Of a stretch of 64,000 bases of DNA, positions 36,432-44,091 are shown one piece after another. The notes beneath the pieces are model-generated. The model made no database searches, was not told where the DNA came from, and saw nothing but the letters and a program-made list of their open reading frames with translations. Source of the DNA: Pseudolysobacter antarcticus (GTDB lineage: Bacteria; Pseudomonadota; Gammaproteobacteria; Xanthomonadales; Rhodanobacteraceae); the NCBI RefSeq assembly GCF_004168365.1, contig NZ_CP035704.1, positions 558,001 through 622,000 of the forward strand. The letters are read 5' to 3'. The position numbers and the translations under genes are program-made. How positions within the stretch are numbered: the first letter of the stretch is position 1; each line of letters begins with the position of its first letter.

Positions 36432-37130
36432 GCGCAAGATCGTCGGATAACGGGGTAGGCTCGACGAGCGCAAGGACGCGCTCATTACGTTGTCGACTGA
36501 AGGATATTAAGCGACGCATGAAGAGAGGAGAGCGTGCGTAATACTGGCTCTGCAACCAACTCTGTCCGGTTTGGTTCGGCATAAGAGCTGTGAGCGATGG
36601 GCAACTGACTCGGATGCTAAGAATCGATGCCCAACTGGGAGTCCGGGCACATTCGTGGCAAGCTATGGCGTCGAACGGTTCCCTGGATGAGCGCTTGATT
36701 TCCTGCACGCAGTTCCCTTAAACGGATAGACCTTGGTCTCCCAATCGCAGAACGATTAGTTCAGATTTCGAACCCGTCGCTGGTTCACATGTCGCTGGCA
36801 TCATTGACCACCTCATCCTGATTTGCGAATCAAGCAATCATCATAAGCGGGCGCGTGGGCGCGGGAAAATCTCTTTCCCAGCGCCGAGGGGTGTAGTGAT
36901 TGACAAGACCGACGCCTTGGGCCACCATATCGTAGCTGTTGACCTCCCTTCACTGCCAATCTGGTGGAAAAGGTGCGCCGCAAGGCGAGACCGGAAGAGA
37001 GACCTTACAGTCCGAGACGATCGGGATTTGGTTCGCGGGTCGCTGCAGGCGACTATTACGCTGATCCAAATAGATGCCTAGCTTTTTAAGCCCCGACAAA
37101 GTCTAGTCCCTGCGCAGATATCAGATTTCG
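36432..37130. other. Noncoding region with one weak frame
   Basis: About 700 bases. A minus-strand frame (36361-36708) has a fragment CPSLTALMPNQTGQSW that resembles CPSLKVSMPEPNNAEL on the minus strand at 38.95-39.03 kb. Both may be remnants of a duplicated gene end. A small plus-strand frame at 36896-37081 has no support. Confidence 0.35.
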
Positions 37131-37156
37131 CCCCATAGGCCACTTGGCCTAAGGGG
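37131..37156. promoter_or_regulatory. 26-base palindrome before the LOTUS-like gene
   Basis: CCCCATAGGCCA and TGGCCTAAGGGG are inverted copies matching at 11 of 12 positions, with a 2-base centre, and end 21 bases before the start codon at 37178. An operator so close to the ribosome site would repress strongly. Confidence 0.6.
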
Positions 37157-37177
37157 CACTGCCAAGGGATAAATCAG

Positions 37178-38038
37178 ATGATGCTCTCGCTCGAACAATA
37201 CAGCGACCTCACGGTTCAGCTCATCTCGTCAAACGTGACGAGTCAAAATCCTGTTATGACGGCTGCTGCGCTCGGAGAGCAACTGCGCCGCTCCGCACCG
37301 GACTCTTCCTTCCGCTCATATGGTTATACCCGCTTCCTGCGTTACCTCGATTATCTTGAAGGTCGTCAGAAGATTGTTTTAACCAAAACCGATCAACAGG
37401 CGCTTGCGGTGACGTTGCGCAGCGACCTGGCCCCACCCCCCGTCATTTCCACAGGCTACAATCCACTTCGCAAGCCGGTCTGGGGTGCTTTTGTCTTTTC
37501 GGCGCCCCCAGGCCAACGGTTCTTGAATCGGTTGTCCGGCTTGGTTCGCATGGGGTTGCAGGGTGCGCCCAGCCCGGTAGATGAGTGGGTCGAAATCGAG
37601 TTGCTCAGCGAATCCATCCAGAAAGTCTGGGCGACTGAGTTCCTTGAACACGAAAAACTCGATAGCGATGCCCTCACAAAAGCACTTGATTCGCATCAGT
37701 GGCATCTGGATTTTCCGGTCGCGCTGGAGCAGATCAATCAATCCAAGCGCATCCGCTGGAATCGATTCCGTTCGGCCAAAGTCGCCAAGGTGGTCGATGA
37801 GTGGTGTCATCGGAACAAGATCGATTTGAGTATGGTGTTTTCGACACCCTCGGATCCGACGGTTCCGCAAGAACCGGTGCCTTCGGATAACAAGCGAGAC
37901 CATAGGGTGGAGGACATTCAGCGGCAATGGATTCTGGCGGCGCTCGCCACGCTTCCTTTGGAGGCGTTACAGGCGCTGCCGCTTCCCGCGGGCGCAATGA
38001 TCAAGACGAATCCGAAGATCAATGCCGTGCTCAGCTGA
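37178..38038 (+). CDS. LOTUS/OST-HTH-like protein
   Basis: The 286-residue protein begins with a segment AAALGEQLRRSAPDSSFRSYGYTRFLRYLDYL (quoted in part), which resembles a LOTUS/OST-HTH RNA-binding winged helix; the G-x-x-L and F-x-x-Y-G pattern is typical. The second half has a charged helical region (DEWVEIELLSESIQKVW, RIRWNRFRSAKVAKVVDEW) and ends with a hydrophobic helix (ALATLPLEALQALPLPAG). The start ATG has AAGGG upstream. A 26-base palindrome precedes it, and the next gene follows 26 bases after the stop. The pair looks like a regulated two-gene module of unknown role. Confidence 0.5.
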   Translation: MMLSLEQYSDLTVQLISSNVTSQNPVMTAAALGEQLRRSAPDSSFRSYGYTRFLRYLDYLEGRQKIVLTKTDQQALAVTLRSDLAPPPVISTGYNPLRKPVWGAFVFSAPPGQRFLNRLSGLVRMGLQGAPSPVDEWVEIELLSESIQKVWATEFLEHEKLDSDALTKALDSHQWHLDFPVALEQINQSKRIRWNRFRSAKVAKVVDEWCHRNKIDLSMVFSTPSDPTVPQEPVPSDNKRDHRVEDIQRQWILAALATLPLEALQALPLPAGAMIKTNPKINAVLS

Positions 38039-38064
38039 ACGAATGTTCTGCAGGGAGCAGGGGT

Positions 38065-38790
38065 ATGACGATATGTCTTCACATTGGCCATCCGACTGAA
38101 CGCACTTTCCCAGGGCTAGAAGCCTGTATCACGGGTTATGTCAATCGAGGCGGTTTCAAAGCGCTCTGCGGCGAGTGGCAGGATGTGCGCCATCCCTATG
38201 ATCATCAAGGCTCTCTGGACGCCAGGGACTTTTGCTCAAATGTCCTCGCCCGTCCCGGTCCAGTCCTTCTGCTCAAACCGATCAAATCAGATGTGCTGGC
38301 CGACATCCGCACGCGCCTTCACGGCCGGACGCAGGTGCTTGTCGGCGAGGCCTGCGATGAGCCCACCCTCGCGCAACTACTAGCAGAACTCAAGCGCGGG
38401 CAGGATGCTGGCGAGCCACTTCTGCCGATTGATCTGGTCGTGGGCCTGTTGATTGTCCGAAAACTAGAGCGCGACCATTTTTGGGGCGGCGACGCCAAGG
38501 GTTACATGTGGCGCGATAACGTGCCCAAAGGGCGCGGCATCGGCCCCCATCTTGTGTCGCGCGTTCCCGAGGTGCTCAACACGCTGGTATTAAACGAGTA
38601 TCTAATCAAAAAAACCAGCAACGGCAAGCCGAAGTTCGCCGTGAATCCGGATCAAAAGCACATGGTCTATGACTGTCTGCGCGATCGAGATTTCGTAGCG
38701 CGGGCCGGGCAACTTTTGCGGCGCAACCCGGGCACAGTGACTGCCGCAGAGCTTGCGGACCTCGACGACTACAAAGATCCCCGCGTCTAG
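38065..38790 (+). CDS. Unknown partner of the LOTUS-like gene
   Basis: From ATG 38065, with GGAGCAGGGG upstream, the protein has 241 residues; a longer frame from 37927 overlaps the preceding gene. It has HIGHPTERTFPGLEACITGYV, RPGPVLLLKPIKSDVLADIR and a C-terminal winged-helix-like segment (VLNTLVLNEYLIKKTSNGKPKF in part, FAVNPDQKHMVYDCLRDRD). No family is recognised. The C-terminal part suggests nucleic acid binding. It is the last gene before the right end of the element. Confidence 0.5.
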   Translation: MTICLHIGHPTERTFPGLEACITGYVNRGGFKALCGEWQDVRHPYDHQGSLDARDFCSNVLARPGPVLLLKPIKSDVLADIRTRLHGRTQVLVGEACDEPTLAQLLAELKRGQDAGEPLLPIDLVVGLLIVRKLERDHFWGGDAKGYMWRDNVPKGRGIGPHLVSRVPEVLNTLVLNEYLIKKTSNGKPKFAVNPDQKHMVYDCLRDRDFVARAGQLLRRNPGTVTAAELADLDDYKDPRV

Positions 38791-39229
38791 TTAATGCGCT
38801 GAGGCAAACGCGGGCAACTCTGGGTGCTGACTCCTGCGGGAGTGAACGCCCATCTTTGGACGGCAACATCCAGCGGCGTGATCGGATAAACGCGGGCTGG
38901 GCAGCCTCCCCAATCCCGCCTCAGCTCTCTCGCCACTCCGCCACATCCTCCAGCTCAATCCCCGCCGCTGCAAGCAACTCTGCATTGTTTGGTTCGGGCA
39001 TAGAAACTTTTAGCGATGGGCAGGCATGGACGCTGACAGGCGGTGGACGGCCATCGTTGGACAGTGAGACCGATCAAGCGGGTTCGTGATGGATCCGGGG
39101 TGGATCTCCAAGTTTGCCCCTCCCTGTGATAACGTCCCCAACGCTTGGACACCTCCCTTGGACACTTTTGCCGGGATGTCAGGCGCCACAAAGGCTTATG
39201 GGATGCGGGATGTAGGACATGACGTGCAG
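38791..39229. other. Right end of the integrated element
   Basis: About 440 bases without a real gene. A short minus-strand frame (39001-38921, MPEPNNAELLAAAGIELED) resembles part of the remnant at 36.5 kb. A pair of TTGGACAC repeats lies at 39145-39165. The region ends in attR. Confidence 0.4.
39145..39165 (+). repeat. Paired TTGGACAC near the right end
   Basis: TTGGACAC occurs at 39145-39152 and 39158-39165, matching the pair at 8635-8654 in sequence and orientation. GCTTGGACAC is shared at the start of both pairs. This fits arm-type integrase sites at both ends. Confidence 0.5.
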
Positions 39230-39246
39230 TCCTAGTCCCCCAGCCA
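39230..39246 (+). other. attR core
   Basis: TCCTAGTCCCCCAGCCA is identical to 8562-8578, the end of tRNA-Gln. It is followed by a T-rich hairpin terminator (AGGCCCC...GGGGCCTTTTTT) that fits the original terminator of the tRNA gene, so this is the right junction of the element. A second copy at 39393-39410 shows an alternative or older junction. Confidence 0.75.
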
Positions 39247-39573
39247 AAATAAAACAGGCCCCCTCGTGGGGCCTTTTTTATTTTAGGTCTGGGCCTGGGA
39301 TTAGAACCTCAGGTGCGACAAAATCGGCAGGACAGCCGATTTTGAACAGCGAAGCTGGCCCGAAGGGCGGAGTGCATGGATGCACGACGTATATCCTAGT
39401 CCCCCAGCCAAAATAAAACAGGCCCCTCGTGGTGCCTTTTTTATTTTGATTCTGGGCGCTGGGATTAGAACCTCAGGTTCGACAAAACTGGCAGGACAGC
39501 CAGTTTTGAACAGCGCAACGAAGTGAAGCTGGCCCGCAGGGCGGAGTGCGTGGATGGACGACGTATATCCTAG
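39230..39573 (+). repeat. Two tandem rtT-like tRNA-end repeats
   Basis: Two units (39230-39393 and 39394-39567) each begin with the tRNA-Gln end TCCTAGTCCCCCAGCCA, run through a terminator hairpin, then share CTGGGATTAGAACCTCAGG, a hairpin and a GACGACGTATA end. A third copy is cut off after TCCTAG (39568). The hairpin is AAAATCGGC/GCCGATTTT in unit 1 and AAAACTGGC/GCCAGTTTT in unit 2: both arms changed together. The arrangement resembles the rtT repeats after E. coli tyrT. Confidence 0.75.
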
Positions 39574-39900
39574 CCTAATGCTTGAAGACTATGGCTTTCA
39601 AGCCAACTTCCCAATAGTCAGTGCTTTCAGCGCATGAATTATTCTACGCACAGGCGCAATGGTGAATTAGTTTAGGCTCAAAATAACTCATTGCACGGCC
39701 TAATGAGCTGCGGCATTATGATTGACGCCCGACAAGCTGTTAGCTAGCGTTGCCGATAAATCGCAAATGGAAATGTCTATTGACGCCATCCAAGCCCCTC
39801 TTGAACCTACGATGGCAGATGTCAAAATGTGGGGACGTGATGGGATTGCCTTGCCATCGCAGAGTCCGTGGATCAGTGCGCGAAGTTAAGAAATCAAACT
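39574..39900. other. Gap beside the tandem repeats
   Basis: About 330 bases of more AT-rich DNA with no convincing gene. No repeats beyond those just to the left were found. Confidence 0.3.
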
Positions 39901-40113
39901 ATGGGATACATCTATGTGGATCGAGACCGCGACTTTCACGGCTATCGCCGCGATACACAAGGAATTATAACGGGCGGCGAAGGTAAGAAAGTCTCGGATC
40001 GATATGTAACCATGTTCGTGTTTCGCACGAGACGTCATGCAAATAGTCACGCCGCTTGGTGGCCGCAGATGCGATTCCCGGCTGGCCGTTATGCTCTAGC
40101 ATTTATAATCTAA
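39901..40113 (+). CDS. Small frame of uncertain reality
   Basis: ATG 39901 reads MGYIYVDRDRDFHGYRRDTQ, then a charged middle, then RFPAGRYALAFII, a 70-residue protein with no recognised family. The frame has no good ribosome site, so it may be noncoding. It precedes the ATPase gene by 66 bases on the same strand. Confidence 0.25.
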   Translation: MGYIYVDRDRDFHGYRRDTQGIITGGEGKKVSDRYVTMFVFRTRRHANSHAAWWPQMRFPAGRYALAFII

Positions 40114-40179
40114 AAACACTATGCGATCGCCCTAGTCTCGGATAAGCCGTTTACGTTTTGATCCTCGGAGAGATTTAAG

Positions 40180-41955
40180 ATGTCGGACGGTGATGCCATC
40201 AAAGCACTCGTGAAGGTTCTGCAGAGCATGAGGCCCGGTGGGGCTTTAAAGCATTACATTACACATGCGACCTTTCCGAAGTTCAAGAGCCTCGAGCCGG
40301 GAACGCGTGTTGATTTTGAGTTCCCGCTAACTGCGCTGGTCGGAGCGAACGGGATTGGAAAGAGCTCTCTCTTACACGCGCTTTGGGGAATGCCGAAAGG
40401 CTACTCGACTTCTCGATTTTGGTTTTCTACGGACCTTGATCCAATTGAGGAAAATCAGAAAAGTCCCCAACGCTACTTCTATGGCCATTGGAACGAATCG
40501 TTCAATGGCATTGTCGAGACACGCAAGGCACGCCTCGGGAAAAGTCACGGGCGAGATTACTGGGAGCCTTACCGTTTGAGTAAGCGCGACGGAATGTTGC
40601 CTTTGCCAGATGGTGAATTTGAAGGGAAAGCGCAAGATCGCTGGAATCCAGTGACGAGATTGCCGGTGTACATCAATTTGAAAACTACGTTCGGCTCGTT
40701 CGATCGTTATTTCTATTTCGACAATGGGCAGTCAGCTGGCGACAAGCGCGATGTGATGCTGCGTGAAGCTCGGAGGTTGAAAACGATTGTTTCTACAAAT
40801 AAACAGTCTTTCAAACTTGGCGGGATAGAGCGCGTATATGAAAATAGGATGTTGTCGGACCACGAGTTGTTGCATGTGTCCCGAATTCTAGGACGCGACT
40901 ATGACTCGGCTCGAATAGTCCGGCACTCTCTCTATCCTGGTAATCGTGGCCAAGATCTCAGCGTCATCTTCCGTCGGACCACGGAATATTCAGAGGCATT
41001 CGCAGGCAGTGGCGAAATCGCTGCAGTTAGTGCGGTGATCCAGGTGCTCGAGGCTCCGGAGTATTCACTCATACTCCTTGATGAGCCCGAGACCTCGCTT
41101 CATCCGGGGGCACAACGAGCACTCCTCCGTTTCTTGCTCGAACAGATCAAGTTGAAGAAACACCAGATTATACTGTCCACGCACTCGAGTGAGTTCCTTT
41201 TTGGTCTGCCTCACGAAGCGATTAAGGTTTTTGAGGACAATGGCAATATGCAATCACGTATTTTGCCTCGTAGTTCCGCCTCGGCGGCGCTGAAGCGACT
41301 CGGGAAACCACCCGAAAACAAACTACGTATCCTAGTCGAGGACTCACTCGCACAAATGTTGGTGCGACACGCCGCAAATGGCCTCGATCAGGGGGATTCG
41401 GAGACTTTAGAGGTCGTCGTCTTTCCCGGGGGCGCAGAATCTATACTGAAGTACCACGGCCCCACCGAAATGGTTTTAGGCCACGAAGTATTCGTGTTGC
41501 TGGATGGCGATAAGCGACGAAAAGAAAAATTCAGCGATCCGGATCAGATTCCCAAAGCCAATTTTGCGTTATTGGGCGACATACTTAAAACGGAGATTGG
41601 CTGCGATCCTATGCTTCCCATTCCGGGTGGTAATGATAACGTTGGACACACCGACGCAAAAATTAAGGCGCAGTTGGACTATCTACGCTGGTTGCGCGAA
41701 CACGTAGACTTTTTACCCAAAAAATTGCCTGAGCAGATTGTGCTTGAGGCGATGCATCCTAATACTTCGTATGAAAACGCTACCGCCAAAAAAACAAAGG
41801 CTGACTTCAAGTCTGCAATGGCAGATGGCACGGACGTGACATTGAGCTCGCTGGAATTATTGGCTATTGCTAAAGTTAAAATTGCGAAGATCGCAAATGA
41901 AAATTCCGACATAACGAAGATTCGCAACCAACTGAAGGATTGGCTTCACGTCTGA
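40180..41955 (+). CDS. AAA ATPase with C-terminal TOPRIM-like domain (OLD-like)
   Basis: The 591-residue protein has an ABC/SMC-type ATPase: Walker A VGANGIGKSS (residues 54-63), signature-like FAGSGEIAA (275-283), Walker B SLILLDEPETSLHP (Asp301, Glu302) and the His-switch LSTHSSEF (His335). A TOPRIM-like domain follows, with Glu387 in ILVEDSLAQML and Asp442/Asp444 in VFVLLDGDKRR. This is the OLD-family plan: an ATPase-controlled nuclease used in several phage defences. It stands 75 bases upstream of a cytosine methyltransferase on the same strand. The pair may form a restriction-like unit in which the methyltransferase marks self DNA. No known class was assigned. Confidence 0.82.
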   Translation: MSDGDAIKALVKVLQSMRPGGALKHYITHATFPKFKSLEPGTRVDFEFPLTALVGANGIGKSSLLHALWGMPKGYSTSRFWFSTDLDPIEENQKSPQRYFYGHWNESFNGIVETRKARLGKSHGRDYWEPYRLSKRDGMLPLPDGEFEGKAQDRWNPVTRLPVYINLKTTFGSFDRYFYFDNGQSAGDKRDVMLREARRLKTIVSTNKQSFKLGGIERVYENRMLSDHELLHVSRILGRDYDSARIVRHSLYPGNRGQDLSVIFRRTTEYSEAFAGSGEIAAVSAVIQVLEAPEYSLILLDEPETSLHPGAQRALLRFLLEQIKLKKHQIILSTHSSEFLFGLPHEAIKVFEDNGNMQSRILPRSSASAALKRLGKPPENKLRILVEDSLAQMLVRHAANGLDQGDSETLEVVVFPGGAESILKYHGPTEMVLGHEVFVLLDGDKRRKEKFSDPDQIPKANFALLGDILKTEIGCDPMLPIPGGNDNVGHTDAKIKAQLDYLRWLREHVDFLPKKLPEQIVLEAMHPNTSYENATAKKTKADFKSAMADGTDVTLSSLELLAIAKVKIAKIANENSDITKIRNQLKDWLHV

Positions 41956-42030
41956 TGCTGTGATTGGTCATTAATGTCTAGATTATGTCGGTTATTTGCG
42001 GCTTCCTTGCTACAACCATTGAGAGAGAAA

Positions 42031-43083
42031 ATGAGCAGCATCCCGGAACGAACCCTCACTGCTGTCGATTTATTCAGTGGCTGCGGTGGTCTGAGCTGCG
42101 GGTTGAAAGATGCGGGATTCCGTGTGATCGCCGCCGTCGAAATAGATGCCAAAGCGCAATACACATATGCTCTAAATCACCCAACTGTAAGGCTGTACGA
42201 TCAGGATATCCGCAAAATTGATGCTACAGAACTATTGCGCAATGTGGGGCTGCTGCCAGGGGAGCTTGATCTTCTGGCTGGGTGTCCTCCATGCCAAGGT
42301 TTCTCACGCCTCAGGACGAGAAATCAGAAAACTTCGGTCAAGGATCCCCGTAACAATTTGGTTGCAGATTTCGTGCGTTTCGTAACAGTGATGTTACCTA
42401 AGACTGTCATGTTGGAAAATGTTCCTGCATTGGCGAAAGACGGTCGGTTTATACGCATGTGCGGTCAACTCCGTGCCTTGGGCTACAAACTGATTGTGCA
42501 TGTATTGGATGCGGCGGACTACGAAGTTCCTCAGCGGCGAAAGCGACTCATCCTACTTGCGTCAAGAATTCATGAACCGACTGTTGCCGTTAGATCAATT
42601 AGGCGCGTGACGGTTCGCGACGCGATATTTAGTCTAGATGCTCCTTCAAAAACAAAAGACAAGCTTCATAGCCTTCCCGAAAAGCGGACACCAGAAATTC
42701 GAAATCTGATTTCGTTAATTCCTAAAGATGGCGGGAGCCGCGCAGATCTTGGTCCAGCGAACCAACTCGAGTGCCATAAGCGAACTGACGGCTTCAGCGA
42801 CGTCTATGGTCGAATGAGCTGGGATAGCGTATCGCCAACTATTACGAGCGGTTGCCATAATCCATCGAAAGGAAGATTCCTGCATCCGTCACGCAATCGG
42901 AATATTACTTTGAGAGAGGCGGCCTTGCTTCAAGGCTTTCCAAAAGACTATCGGTTTGATATTTCTCATGGGAAGGAGGCGATTGCTCTTATGATCGGCA
43001 ATGCGCTTCCTCCACCATTTATAGCGGCACATGCAAATGCTTTACGGGAGGGTATTGTGGCTATTAAAAAACTGATTTTATGA
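42031..43083 (+). CDS. DNA (cytosine-5)-methyltransferase
   Basis: From ATG 42031, behind GAGAGA, the enzyme has 350 residues; the frame extends to 41974. Motifs in order: I VDLFSGCGGLSCGL, IV GCPPCQGFS with catalytic Cys88, VI MLENVPAL, VIII QRRKRLILL, a short target-recognition region, IX SWDSVSPTITSGCHNP and X GNALPPPF. All key residues are present, so it is probably active; the recognised base sequence cannot be read from it. There is no Vsr gene or endonuclease of a known restriction family next to it. Its only neighbour on the strand is the ATPase-TOPRIM gene. Base composition is more AT-rich than the flanks. Confidence 0.94.
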   Translation: MSSIPERTLTAVDLFSGCGGLSCGLKDAGFRVIAAVEIDAKAQYTYALNHPTVRLYDQDIRKIDATELLRNVGLLPGELDLLAGCPPCQGFSRLRTRNQKTSVKDPRNNLVADFVRFVTVMLPKTVMLENVPALAKDGRFIRMCGQLRALGYKLIVHVLDAADYEVPQRRKRLILLASRIHEPTVAVRSIRRVTVRDAIFSLDAPSKTKDKLHSLPEKRTPEIRNLISLIPKDGGSRADLGPANQLECHKRTDGFSDVYGRMSWDSVSPTITSGCHNPSKGRFLHPSRNRNITLREAALLQGFPKDYRFDISHGKEAIALMIGNALPPPFIAAHANALREGIVAIKKLIL

Positions 43084-43246
43084 AATGCTGTCTCGGCTAA
43101 AAAATACATTTCCCGGGTAATAAATTTCATCTACGATTCTGATTGCCGCGCTTTTTCGAAATGGCAGGTGTGCTCCTGCAGTACACAAATCAAAGCGGCC
43201 GAACGCACCATCTTGACGTTATAACCTGTGTGGCTACACTGCACGG
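43084..43246. other. Gap, no gene seen
   Basis: About 160 bases between the methyltransferase and the antitoxin gene. It presumably holds the toxin-antitoxin promoter. Nothing else was seen. Confidence 0.3.
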
Positions 43247-43477
43247 ATGGTATACGAACTCAAACTTCGCAAAGTCGGCAATTCGGTAGGTGTGATTCTG
43301 CCGAAGGAAGTGCTCGCCCATCTCAAGGTTGCGGAGGGCGATTCGCTGAGCGTGACGGAAGGGCCGGATGACAGCCTGCGTGTGAGTCTGTCCAGAACCG
43401 AGGTCACACGCCAGATGGACGTGGTGCAGGACGTCATGAAACGCTATCGCCACACCTTGCGCGAACTGGCGAAATGA
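43247..43477 (+). CDS. AbrB/MazE-like antitoxin of the Doc-type toxin
   Basis: This 76-residue protein has an N-terminal swapped-hairpin AbrB-type DNA-binding domain (LRKVGNSVGVILPKEVLAHLKV, split here as LRKVGNSVGV and ILPKEVLAHL) and a basic C-terminal helix (QDVMKRYRHTLRELAK) that would bind the toxin. The start ATG 43247 is close to the end of the upstream gap. The toxin's start overlaps its stop as ATGA, the usual coupled antitoxin-first order. Confidence 0.9.
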   Translation: MVYELKLRKVGNSVGVILPKEVLAHLKVAEGDSLSVTEGPDDSLRVSLSRTEVTRQMDVVQDVMKRYRHTLRELAK

Positions 43478-43860
43478 GGCAGCCGTTGTGGCTGCTGCGC
43501 GAAGTAGTGTTCGCCGCGCACGAGCAGTCATTGGCTCACTTCGGCGGTGGGGATGGCGTGCGTGATGTAGCGATGCTGGATTCCGCACTGGGCAAACCGC
43601 TGAATCTTTTCGCGTACGGCAAGCCCAGCCTGTTTGATCTGGCGGCGAGTTATGCCTACGGCATCGTCAAGAATCATCCTTTCATCGACGGCAACAAACG
43701 CACGGGTTTCATCGCGGGCGTCGTTTTTCTCGAACTCAATGGTTATCAGTTTCGAGCGAGCGAGGTGGATTCGGCGTTACAAACCTTCGCACTGGCTGCT
43801 GGCGAATTGTCCGAGGCAGCATTCGCCGAATGGCTGAGAGTCAATTCAAAACGCGTATAA
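43474..43860 (+). CDS. doc: Doc-type Fic toxin
   Basis: The 128-residue protein has the Doc/Fic core motif NHPFIDGNKRTGF (His68). Doc toxins phosphorylate elongation factor Tu and stop translation; the Fic motif with Asp and Lys fits Doc rather than AMP-transferases. The start overlaps the antitoxin gene by four bases. The pair lies beside the ATPase-methyltransferase unit, and so may stabilise that accessory segment. Confidence 0.92.
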   Translation: MRQPLWLLREVVFAAHEQSLAHFGGGDGVRDVAMLDSALGKPLNLFAYGKPSLFDLAASYAYGIVKNHPFIDGNKRTGFIAGVVFLELNGYQFRASEVDSALQTFALAAGELSEAAFAEWLRVNSKRV

Positions 43861-44091
43861 GCAATCCTGCGGGGAGATTTGGATTGGCATCAACACGCGC
43901 TTAGCTTTGCGCTCAGCCTGCCAACGATGGCTGGACACTGCCCTTGAACTTGTCGAGCACCTGATCAAGCCTCGCTCTGATCTGCGAGCCACTTCCAGCG
44001 TCACGCTAACGAACCGCTAAAGTTTCGCTCAAGCTTCTCAAGTACGTTTTGATTACCTTTTCGGCCACATCCAGCCGAAAAGGAACGAACC
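43861..44091. other. Gap, no gene seen
   Basis: About 230 bases between the toxin gene and the LRR gene. No ribosome-site-supported gene or clear hairpin was found. Confidence 0.3.

Noticed and set aside
36361-36708. A 115-codon minus-strand gene
   Set aside because: Part of it is antisense to the end of the rebuilt DUF5623-type gene and it lacks a ribosome site; only a short piece resembles another fragment at 38.98 kb, so it is treated as a remnant.
36896-37081. A 61-codon plus-strand frame
   Set aside because: It has no supporting ribosome site, motif or neighbour logic and lies in a region with gene remnants.
39574-39750. Possible integron attC site in a short palindromic GCCTAAT/AGCTGTTAGCTAGCG stretch
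   Set aside because: No pair of core sites with the expected R'' to R' arrangement, no integron integrase and no cassette array were found.
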